A stretch of DNA of 64,000 nt, from the NCBI GenBank assembly GCA_036785705.1, contig JAWUZG010000056.1, positions 4,155,001-4,219,000 of the forward strand, read 5' to 3'. A model generated the notes under the pieces. The model ran no database searches. It had not been told where the DNA came from and saw only the letters and a list, made by a program, of their open reading frames with translations. Source of the DNA: Acanthornis magna. Its lineage: Eukaryota > Chordata > Aves > Passeriformes > Acanthizidae. This document shows, piece by piece, positions 21,001-33,200 of this stretch (its first letter is position 1; each line of letters opens with the position of its first letter). The position numbers and the translations under genes were made by a program.

Positions 21001-24000
21001 GGAAAAGAGACTCATGATTCTAAGATACAAATTTGGATACTCTTCTTCCCTACAAGTTTGTGTTCTAGAAACAAATCCTCTCAGTTTCTGTAGGTTAGCT
21101 AAGCCATCAGACCATCTTAAATTCAATTTAAGAATGTTACTGGGGCAAATGCAGAGAAAATAGGTATTGATCATGAGAGCAGAGTTTCCCAATGGAAGTT
21201 TTAACCCAGCATTTTAAGTCTTCATATTCTAAAAATTAAGTTTTCCCTTGGCAATTTGAGCAGTAGTTCAGGGATGGCAAGTGTATTATTTGAACAAGAG
21301 TTTTTGAAAGTAAAACAGAGTTTACTTAGATAGCTGCCTTTTTATGGTCTGCATAATTCTTTTATTCTTGGTCTCCTGTTGCTGCTGAGCCTTTCTTTTC
21401 TTGAATTTCTGCTACTTGCCAAGTAGGAATTGTTTTTGAATTTCAAAAATAAGAAATTTCTGCTTATTGCTGATTCTGTCGCTGTACCTTCCCCTGTGTC
21501 AGTGGTGTTATCTAGAATTCTCTTTGCTGGTAGCTTCTGCCTTTTGACTGCTCTCAGGTGCAACTTGTACTTTCTGCTTTCTTTCTGCTGTCACAAATTG
21601 GGGAGTCAACATGAATTTTACATTAGTGGCTTACAGACTTGGACTCTGTATCTCAATGTTTTAGTGTTTCCTGGCAGAGACAGTGTTTCAGAAGAAGATG
21701 TTCTCTTCAGGAAAATACTTTATTTTGCTTGTTGGCCTGTGGGGTTTTTTCAGGTGTGTTGTTGGTGGTAGTTTTTTGGTTTTTTACTCTGATTAAATTC
21801 TAATGAAATAAGAGTTTTGTGAGTGTGGAGTTTTTTGTTTTTCATTGAATGGTAATTTTAGCAAGTGCAGCCCTAACTCTGTGTTTAAGTCTTGGACACA
21901 ATATACTGTCTAAAACTCTTAAGTAAATACAGCTTCTAAAATAAAATCTTTTTTCTTGTGTTAATGATAGGTGTTGTCTTTTTCTCTGCGTGCAGTTATG
22001 TGCATGTGTTTCTTTAGTTATATTTGTTTTATTTTTTTAAAAACAAAAGCTACATTCTTTTTGTATGGAAATTCAGATTCTGCTTCAATAGAAAATCACT
22101 GAAAATGCAGAAATATGGAAAGAAATATATCATTCTATGGAAAGAATGTCCAAGATACAGTTTATTTCTGGAGCACTTGAGTAGCTGAGGGAGGGGGGTT
22201 ATATTTCTTTAAGATGAAGTTTAGGTTCATATGGTTGAGTGTACAGGTGGAGGAGATGTTTTAATCATTGTATTGTTATGATGTATCACTTAGCTGCAAA
22301 ATATTCACTCCTAAGGTCTTGAAAAGGACTTGGTTACTGTGCTTTAGTTACTCAGTTACTATGACAACACTATCATTATGAATCAAGCTTTTAAAACTTG
22401 ATTATTCCTTCAAATGAAAGAATCTAAACTCAATTTTAAAAAGCTTGCTGTTGTAAAATAATAAAATTAAACTGATTTAAATAACTTTGCATTTTTTTAG
22501 TGAACCTTCCTTCTTTTTCACATACCTTCCCCCTCACCTGCCCTAAGTGTATTATTCTTGTGTAGGAAATATGATCTCATTTGTCAAACAAAATAAGGTT
22601 CCATACTGAACTCTCTCCCCATTGCAATTCCCTGTATTGAATAACTAAAGTTATCCAACTGGGCTGTAGTTTGTTTGAGCAATTAAATCTGCAATCATCC
22701 CTTACAATCCACTGGCCTCGGACTACCAGTTTAGGGACGTCTTTGTCTTTGAGCTATTCTCTACAGACTGAAAATCCTTGAATCATAAGTAGTTATTTTT
22801 TGTAAGAATAAACTGTAGTTGATTCAAAGCTCTAGGATTTACAGGTGCAGTCCTGAGGCTTGGTTTATAGCAGAATTGTCTTACAGGATTGAAGTGGATT
22901 CAGAGTCTGACTATTCAGAAGGACAGCAAACAGAATAAATCGTTACAAAGTGCCTTGTATGGCATCAAAAGTGCAGATCTATACATACCATGAGTTATGA
23001 AATATCTACTTTACAGCCAGTTGTGAGGTAGGGTCTCTTTAGGAAAATAATCTATATTTTTCTTTGTAAGAATGACCTGCTTGTTTGCTTTGAGGTAGTA
23101 GAAGTTTAGAATATTTTGTTTTGTCATCTGCAGCTTGATCTTAGACTTGAAGGAGGACTGGTCAAGGTGTTCACCATCTTTTCAGGAAAGAACTCCTGTC
23201 CTCTGTCCACCTCACTGTATGACTGTATGACTTTTATCAAAACTCAAGTAGCTGGAGGCTTTTTAAAAATTTTTTATATTTTAGCAATCCCACCAATCAC
23301 TGTCCCACCTGTGAGGCTTGCAACATGTTTTACTGGACAGGCACATATCATGCTTCTTATGGAAATTGGTCTTGAGGGGAAATTACTTTGTATTCCCCAG
23401 TGATGAGTCAAAGCCATTGGTGCTTAAGCATTACTGTGCACAGCCCTGTAACGCCTGCCTTCATGTGTGTGCCCATGCACCTGTGCCATGTGTGCCCACC
23501 CTTTTAGGCTCAGCACCAGCAGAGGCCATGTCCAGATGTAACTGTTGTGAGCTCAATCTTTCTATGGTCTAATCGAGAGGACTCAGAACAGCTCGGAAAC
23601 AGGAGTTTTGCGACTGATCACATATTGTATCCAGCAGTGACTCTCAGCAGCTTTGTTAGCTTACATTTAGTGTTCATTGATAGGATCTACAGGGTTTGTT
23701 TAGAGCTGCCTTTGCTTACCTGTTTGGAATGAGCTGTTCTGGAATGCCATGTAGATGTTTCACTAATCTGCTGAAGGGAGGAAGGCTAAAATCAAGACAC
23801 TGAGCTCTGGCGCTCCTTTCCCTTTCCCAGGTTTGTGCCCACTGGTTTCAAGTTGGAGTATGGCCCTTGTTAGGGTAAGGAGCTGCAGACTTAGAAGTGA
23901 GGGGTTAGGTGTGCAGTCTGAATGGCCTGTGAATCACTGCAGGCTGTGCTGTCTGGCTGGTATGGATTTATATTTCAAAAATGAAGTTTGATCTTACTTG

Positions 24001-24262
24001 CTGTGTTTCATCTTACTAATAATTGAGCTGTTTGCTATTTAGATATACATATACATATGTATGTATAAATATAACGTTTTTAGGGGCAATATTAAATTTA
24101 CAGTTTCTTATTCTGGAAACTCATTCCCTCTTCTAAATGTTAATTGCAAAGGTTGTAAAGGTGACAGAGTCCTTCAGATCCTTCTCTGACAGGAGAGTCA
24201 CTGCTGTTTGGCAGTGCTAATTGCACTGCTGTATTGCACTTCAAAAACCTTATTTCAGCAAG

Positions 24263-24295
<33 letters not shown>

Positions 24296-27200
24296 CGTGT
24301 TTATCCTGCAGCTTAAATGCTGAGACAGCACCTTGGCTTATTTCCCAAAAGCCTGTTCAGAAGGCAGCAGCAGCCGTATCCTCCTTTTCTTTAAGATCAT
24401 TTGCTTTGCAAGTGATGCAGCGTGCTCTGCAGAGTGGGATCTGCACTGAAACACTCCCTTGCAGTCTGCATTAGGGAGAGATGGAGCTGCACGTTCAACG
24501 GAAATCAATGTTGCAGCAAGGTTACAGCATTTAGAAATGAAAGCTTTTCATCAGGCCAAGTAAAGAGGCTCAAAAGCCAGTTTCAGCTGCTGAATTTATG
24601 CCTATCTTTTCCTTCTAGAAAGATGTGGATACTTTGCCCTGTCTCCAGCGTCTCTTCCTCAGCTTCAACAATATATCTAGGTAAGGGGAATAGTAGTTTG
24701 ATTCCTGTCAGTAATTTGAAGTATCCTACTGGAGCTGTATTTCATGAAAATTTTAATTCAAACTCTGTGAGTACAGAACCTTTTTTGTTCCCTAACATAT
24801 CAGAGAAAAACAAAATCAAGCCATTGTGTATTTTCTATTTTAAGCTTAAAAATTTTTTAAACCCTCTGCATTTGAATGTAGTTGTACTATGAGTATTCTA
24901 CCAAGAAACATATTTTTAATTAAAAAATGATCATACTATTTATAGTGGTCAAAATTAAAAGTGATTTTGTAAATATGTTGTTTTGCTGTTAACCTAGTTG
25001 TCTGTTAAAGCAACATTGTGCAAGGTACAGATTATGTTTAACATTCCATCACTGTATTTATGGAGTTATGCAAACTGCTGAGTCAGATTCTGCTTTCTGT
25101 GGGTAAACTATTTCATGCTTGTTTTTTACTTGTCCGTGTGTTAATAAAGTCTGAAAGGTATATTCATGGTTTGCTGTCAGACCAGATGGCAGAAGCAGAA
25201 TAGCTCAACTCACAAAGCTGGGCTTCTATAGTTTCAAGTAACTAAGAGCATTTTGCTATCAATAGAAATGTTTGCCTTCTGTGCCTTTTCATATTAATGC
25301 ATTTTTCAAGTCTGCCTTTATACTTGTGCTAGTGTTTAAAAAAAAAGGAAAGTGCCTACATTATCTTCAATTTGGTATGTCCTTTTTTAATCCTTGATCA
25401 CCAGCAGCTTTCTTTGTTTAGAATCAGATAATTGAATGTGGGGTAGGGGAAGATACTTCGTGTTCTAATTACTGGAATTGCCATGCTATTCTTGTGATAT
25501 CTGCTTTCTCTGTAAAATGTACTTAGTAGGAGATTTTATTGTTGTAGCTACTCAAACATTTTATTTTGACCTGCATTATGTTTTTTGCAGACAGCTCCAA
25601 CCTTCTTATCTGTGTTCCTAGGTTCTTAAAGTACAAATGCATTACATCTCCTTAAATACTCATGGCTATTAAGCATTGAAAAACAATTCAGAGATGAGCT
25701 GCAGGAATCTTTCTCATGCTCTTCCCTTAGTTAATTTGCTGATCTTCTTATCTTACATTTGAAATTGTCGTAGTGAAGAGGGGGGTTAGCATTTTGCTTC
25801 TGTTGAATCATTTCCAGAATTGGGACTTGCCTTTTGTTTGTGGCTTTCTAAAAAAAGTCTCAGGTTGTCAGGAGCAAGGAGGGGACTGCGGTAGCTTGGC
25901 TCCCTCGCTGTCAGGGAGCATCACTGCAGTCAGGGAAATTGCTGTGTCTTTTTATGGACTTGGTGTATTTTGTGTAGCTTTGACTGCTTGCTCCTATTGT
26001 TTTATGCAAATTAATGTTATTTTTACAGTATTCAAAGAAGGAAAAAGGTTTTGGATTTTCTGTGAGGTTTTGATAGATTTCTCAAAGTTTGTGATCAGTA
26101 GCTTGCTTCTTGGCATTATATTAAAATTTTTGTCATTTATTCATTGGGGCCTATTGCTAGATCTAGTCTTAGTTTTCACATAAAATGTGAAACATTAACA
26201 AATGTTAATCCAGAACATATATGGAAATATATAATTTAGTTTTAATTTGCAAGTTGGAATAGGTCTAAAAAAATCTTAATGTTAAACAAAAGGTGTTGCT
26301 CTTCTATAGATTTTGTATATGCATGTGGGTAGATAGGTGGATGGATAACTTTAACTCTTTATTTACCAGTCATTATTCTAAAACACACAAATGAAAAATT
26401 TCTTTTGTTCACATTGGATTTTTTAAAATAATAAGCTTTTACTACATATAGCAGTTCTGAAAGCTAAAAGCCCCTTTAATTTCCAATGTAGAGCTATGTA
26501 GTAGATATGTTTTCTACCAGGAAAATGATGAAATATAGAAGTATATTCTTGACTATCTGTTCTGATGCTGGGCTTGATATTCTTTGAACTGACCAAAGAA
26601 GTTCTATCATCAGTGAATTGCTGTGCTGTATCTGAGCATTTCTACACCCCTTTTCAATGGTTTTGTGTGCTTTTGAGTCACTTACCCAGGTTTATTCTGT
26701 GCCATATGGTAACTTTTAAAATTATTTTTCCTAAAAACTGCTATGTCTGTACAACTGAATTTTGTTTGACAAGCAAATTGGTGCACAAATACTCTAATTA
26801 ATTAGTCTGTAGGTGCATAGAAAAGAACCCTGCAAATGGAAACAATAAAATTGCCAGAACTTGAATTTATCTGTTGCAATTTCATTGCAATATTTTATTA
26901 ATGTTCATTTTAAAAATAGCATTTTTGAGGCAATGCTTCCATGGGAAGATTTTCTTGTTCCTATTTTTATGCCAGTGAAAATCCTTAAGTTTTAAATTGA
27001 CACATTCTGACATATTGAATTAATATTTCAGTAGAAGACTTGGGAATGCCATTAAAAATTGTCGCTATTTAAGGCCTGAGAATCTATCATGGGTTTAATC
27101 ACCATGTTCTTTTTACCACGTGCTCCAGAGGAGGGCTCAGAATGCTGCTGCTTCTCTGCAGAACTTTTAGTAAAAAGGATGTATTGGAAAGATAATGTAA

Positions 27201-30200
27201 GCTAAAACTGAACTTGATGCTGATAGGAAACAAAGGGAGTCCTGTTTCTGACTTCAGCCCAAAAAATCTTAGCAGTTACTAACTGAAGGCGTTCGTACCT
27301 GATGGCTGGAGGCAATATCTATATATAGAACTGGTTATAAAGAAATGGGAGAAATCCCATTTTTAGTTTGTCATGTGGCACAGGGAAGACGTTGCAGTAA
27401 CATTTTCAGGAAGGATATGCTGCTGAGATTCAGAAATAGAATTATTGCTCATATTTGAACATGTCAAATTGGGCAAGACCATATTTTAATCTCAGAAAGA
27501 AAATACAGATTTTCACAGTTACACTGCTGTCCAGGTCAGCATTATGTTGGCTTTTTCATTTAGTCGAACCATATGGAAGAAGTTGGATACAGGCTCATGT
27601 AATTCTTGTTCTTCACTTGGTTGCTGAATTGGAAACCTGAGAGAGGTAATGTTCTTAGCCTAATCATTTTTACTCAGCAAGGTGAAAATTTATAAATGCA
27701 TTGTTAAATGCTTGAACAAAAGCAGGTAAAGGGGGATGAAAGGTTGATGGTGATTACATCTGTTTTCATAGGTAGTTTAATAGATAGAAACGTTTGACTG
27801 AGTATTTTTGGAACATACAGTTCTCTCTCAGGTGTTCTATCAGACTATGGTATGTTGCCTTCCTTCTCTATGCCAGAGCTTTTCCCCTTTGTGCAGCATG
27901 CATTTAAAAATTGATGCAAATGTGTAGAGAAGGAACAATTGTCTCCCTAAACAAGCAAGTTATAACAGAAGATAAATATTCCTGTGTCCTGTGAATGTGT
28001 ATCACTGATGCAGGCTGAGCTCCAGAGTGCTCTGCTGTTTAGTAATTGCCACATTCTGATATCAGGCAGGAGGAGTGGGTTTGTATCCCTTTGGCAGAGG
28101 GGAGAATTGGACGCAGGACTTGGAGCATGCACACAAAATGGAAAACTGATCTGTTCTGAAAAGATTTCCAGAAAACACTTTCTGGTAATTAAGCCCAAAT
28201 TTGTGAATTATTTCTGTGTTGCTGAAATGACAGTTTTAGCAAAGATGATTTATCTGAGAAGAAGAACAGGAAGGAGAGGTGGTTGTGTCCTGCAGGAGAA
28301 GGTCTTTTGGAAAGAGTATCAGACATTCCACTTGAGAAGATTGACTGAGGCGGTCTGACACAGCATCATCCAGAGCTGCTTTGTATTTCCTGAGCAGGTT
28401 AAAGGCTCCTTGTGGGGAACAGAGGCTGGAGAGAGAGCCTTGAGACCCTGATTCCTGTAGAGTGGTCACCACTGGGCTCTGTCCCAGCAGTCTGCATGCT
28501 GGGAAGCAGACAGAAGCTTGGTTGTAAAGTATGCAATCTCTTTGGGAATGTGGCACGTTAAAGCTTTACTTGGCTTAGGATTGGGATACCGGTGTGACGG
28601 GTACAGAATAGAAAGTTTTCTTCACGGAATTTCTAAAGCTTTATTTTTTTAATATCTGTATAGAAAGATGGGAAAGCAGTTATTTTGCACTACTGTTTGT
28701 TTCTAGAATTGAGCTGCTAATAGGGCAGCTAAAAGCAGGATAAAGCAGGCACATCTGTTTTTAGCTCCAGAATGAATGTTCTGGCATGCTGAAGCTGTGA
28801 GAATTTCAAAGCACAGCAGTATGTGTAAGTGGAAGGTCTTGAAAACACACTAGCAAGCTTTCAACTTTTCTGTCATTTCCTGAAGAAACTGTTTTTATTA
28901 AAAATCTGTAAATCATATGTAATGAAAGAAGTATTGTTTGGTTAAAGGTTTAGTGGTAAGTACTTGGAATAAATATATTTAATGCTTTTAAATATACTTG
29001 CAATTCAAAGTAATTTTGAAGACCAAAAATTTTCACATTTTTCAAGCAAAATATGTTCTAGCTCAATGGAAATTGAGATTTTTTGGGGTTTTTTTCTAAC
29101 ATGTTTGAGTTTTGCTTACTAACTTGCTTGATTTTGCTTTACTAATATGTTTGTCATTTGGAAAGATTACTTTTTATCTTTAGTACATATTGAGTAGGTA
29201 TTTTAAGTAATATTTCAGCCTGATCTTCCAAAAATGTGCTTCCATAAGCTGTTTCTGGGAAGGAAATGAGATCATCAAAAGAAGCAGAAAATAATAAGCC
29301 TTAATAACATGTACAAAAGAGCCAGTTCTTCAGAAATCCGAAGAACTTTCGCTGTCTTTGTCACAATCTACACATAGTTCATTTTCCATTGGATTTTTTC
29401 ATGCACTAAGCACAAAGACAGTAATATCTTCCTCTTTACTGACACTTTTCTGCTGTGCCCTTTGAGTGTACAGTGCAGGAGCTACTTACATGCTGCACTA
29501 ATTGCATGAAAATAGCTATTGCCACTTTTTTCAATGACAGTCTTTGAAATGAACATCGGTACTGCATATGATTTTTGATCACTAAGTTCAGGGCATACTT
29601 AAGATTTGACTTAAGCCAGACTTGACTTTTGAAGGCCAAAGGACATAAGGATGGGTGCACGGTATGCATTTGTACATTGTAAACATGTTAGGGAGTCTTA
29701 TTTATTGCCATAACTGTTCAGGGCTTTTTAATTAAAATCCAGTTAAATAGTTCTCTGTTGTTTCAAAATACTATTTAGCTGAGCTGCTTTCTTTTCACAT
29801 TTCATCTTCAATGGAAGGAACACTATACAGGTTATACATCTCTAAGTACATTTTACACAGGTCAGTTATTTTTTGTCAGGTAACCAAATCTGATGTTGTC
29901 TAAGAAGCCAGCAGGTTAAAACCTGTAGACTGAACTCGGAGCCATGGACTAGTCTGTTTTAAAGATAATATGATGCTTTTGTAGTTGTTTTACTTCCAGT
30001 ATTAATAATGATGCAAACATCTAGGATCATTCTGTGATATTTGTGCTTGGCTTTTTTTCCTTCTGTTTTCCATGTTTTTCATGCTGTCTTTGGCAAATAC
30101 ACCTTGTATTATTTTTTTGTCATATGAATTTATATGTATCATATTTTAGCAGGGGGTTAGATAAATAATCTCATAGTTCTTCTTATTCTGCATCTCTTTT

Positions 30201-33200
30201 TACCTGTATGTGAAGGGACTGAAAAGTTTAACAGCAGCAGCTGCTGGCATTTCAGAATACTCATATTTATCATACACAGTATTGATGGGTGGAAGTATTT
30301 CAGTACAGTTAAATATTTCTGTTCTGTCCTTAAGAAATAAAATCTTCCATCTCAAAATTATTCTTACTTTATGACATTAAAACTTTAAACTCTTTTGGTT
30401 ACAGTTTTGAGGATATTCTGTGCCTTGCTGATTCCTCATCTTTGTCAGATATCACCCTTGATGGCAATCCAATAGCTCAGGAGACATGGTACAAACACAC
30501 AGTTCTCCATCATATGATGCAGCTCCGACAGCTAGATATGAAGAGAATCACAGTAAGAAATTTCTGTTTTCATCAAACTTAATAGATAAAATCAGAAATA
30601 AAATGTAGGGTTTTCTGTGTATATGTGTATATTAAAAATACAATCTTTTTTTCTTAATTTAGTATGGAATTGAATGGTGTAAAGACGTTACAATATTTAA
30701 AACTTTAATCCTTTAGTTCAATATAAAGTAAGGGTTTGCTTTTTAACTTCATTTAACATGTTTATTTTGAAGTGCTAAAGCTCTGCAGTAGCAAATACTG
30801 TGTGTTTAGCTGCCATGTGACATGAGCCAGTCTGCAGAACTTTCCATTAGAACTTCCCGAACAGTCTTTGCTGATTTGTTGTATAGCTGAGAAGGAACAG
30901 TGTATTTCTTCCAAAGGAGTGGTCTGTTTGCCCTAAAATTGCTCTAATTGGTATCTTTTATTTAAGAATTTAATTGGTTTCTTTAATCTGCCTCCCTAGG
31001 GAAGCCTGGTGATCTCACAGTTTGTGTGTCTGTGTGTGTTTTTCCCTTTCTAATCTACTCTCCCTGATCACTTCTGTCTCTGCTGCTCAAGTTCAAGTAA
31101 GCTTGCTAAGGGAGAGAGGACTTGCAGACAGCTCAGTCTCCTCCAGGCTTCTTGAGGCTGCACTCCAGAGGATGAAGGACAATCACCAGGGTGTTACCAT
31201 AAAACCACCTCTTTTCTCTTTTGATATAGGAATAGTCTTACTAATTCTTCTGTGTCTACTCAAAAGTGATGTGTAAGCAGCAAGCAGCAGTGTTACAGTG
31301 TTAATTTTTTTGTCCAGGTGCTGATACATACACCTTCTTTTAAATGCTTGTTTGCTTCGCACAAAGGCTGTACTGCACTGTTAATTGCAGCTCTTGCTTT
31401 GCCATAGAGCATTTTTCATCAGTTAGGATGAAAAATCTAACATATATGTGGAAAACATTAATTTTACAAAGAAAGTGCTCTAGGGACATGAGAGTTTTGC
31501 CCCCAGCATTGAAAATGCTAAGTACTTGTTTGTTCACAGATATTCTAAGCATGACGGGTTTTTATATTTTGTGACTTTATACTGGCTTATTAATTGCTAA
31601 TTACTTTGCTTTTAAAAGCTGTTTTATCACTATCATTTCAGAAACTTGTCACATAAAGAAAATATGTCTCCATCTCCTCACCTTTACCCTTGTCAAGAGG
31701 GGATGGATCCTGGTGGAAATATCAGTGATGGGAAAAACTGTAGAAAGAGCTCAAGCTCCTTTTTAGGCTCTATGGGATCTGTGTGGGGAAAAAGCTGTTA
31801 GAAATGCACAGCCACGGGAAGAACTTAATCTGGGTTTGCACCTTGTTAAAGATCAGAAAGTTAACCACAAAGACAAAAAGCCATTGAAAACCAGGCTTCA
31901 CCAGTTGTGCTGCTCATAAACCTACTTGTAAAAATAATGTGTTTTACACTCTTTATTTGCCTTCTGTTTTTTGAGCCTTTTAGTATTTTTCTCCATGTAG
32001 AGGGTGCTGTTATGTTTTCTCCAATAAAAACTGTTACCCAGATAATTGTATGACTTAAGAAACAGGGATTAAAAAAAATAACAAGTATCATGGGATTTGT
32101 GGTAAAATTAAAGAGCTGGCAATCCCAAATCCAGCTATTCTGCCTAGTACTGCAGCATGCTGATCCCATCAGCTGTAAGGGTAGATCTAACCTTGTGGGG
32201 GAATGGACATGCAGTGTTGAGTATGTGATTTTCTCTCTTAATTAGTGTAAGAAACTGAACTAAACTCTAACTACATTTATAGGATCTTTTCTTCATCAGC
32301 CCGAAGAGCATTTAGGCCGTTTTGAACTTTAGCAGTGCTTTGTCTTGTAACAAACTGAGAGTTGGATGATGGGAATTCTTCACTTATTCAGAAGCTTTTC
32401 TGCTCAAGAACTCAGTTTTAAACAATTGTTACTTCTGCTTTTAACTTTTCTCTTACTGAAGGATATTTTCAAAAGTTTATAAGAGACTTGGAAGCTTCAT
32501 TCATGTGTGGTTTGCCACACACTCTTTGGTGCCAGGCTTTTTCCATAGGATTCCCTGGAGAAAAGGGAACCCTGGTGCAAAAATTTGGTGATAACTGTCT
32601 TTGCCTTACGGAGCTATTCAGAAACAGAGCTGCCATGAAAATCCAAGTCACTGTACTTGGAATAAAACATTTGTGCACTGTAGTTGTTTAATACTGCTCA
32701 AATTGGGGCAGATTTGCCTTTATACAAGGGATTGTATTGTATTATGACAACTCTTAAGCCCTGACCTGTGAGGACACTGATGTTTTCTTAGGCCAACTCA
32801 TTCCTAACCCATTTTTGAATGTAAGATTTAAGCTCTCAAACCACTGAGGCATGGACCCAGTGGTGATGAAATCAGTGTTGGATAAGCACCTGTAACAAGC
32901 TTCACTTGTTCATTGTCCACACGAGATGATTTCCAGCTGAAAACCCAATCACTTTGTGTTGTGTATCTAAAGCATCAGCTCAACAAAAACCTTTTGCTTT
33001 CTTGACCTTTGGTAGCTCAATCTGAAAGCTTAAAGGCAGTGGAGGAGGATGAATTAGAGTGGCTGGACAGACTCCTGTGTGTCACTCGTGCTCCTGTCGG
33101 TAACTCCCAGGTACACCTTTACCTCCCTTTAGTTGCAAGGTGATGGCACTGGATGAATGGCTCCATGGAATGGGCTTGTGTGGTGCCTTACAGCCAGACC

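Larger units (their letters stand above)
20658..24618 (+). other. LRRC49: LRRC49 intron 7
   Basis: The intron is 3,961 nt, phase 0. It contains a CR1 3' tip at 20890-20950, an AT-rich palindromic stretch near 24042-24072 and a 27-T run at 24264-24290. No exon-like segment was recognised. Confidence 0.85.

Noticed and set aside
24264..24600. Poly-T run read as the poly-A tail of a minus-strand retrocopy
   Set aside because: The sequence to its right does not resemble a known mRNA or SINE and I see no clear target-site duplication.
25773..26183. 136-codon hydrophobic frame in LRRC49 intron 8
   Set aside because: It is rich in Phe, Leu and Val because the intron is T-rich. There is no signal-peptide or transmembrane family match and no splice context.
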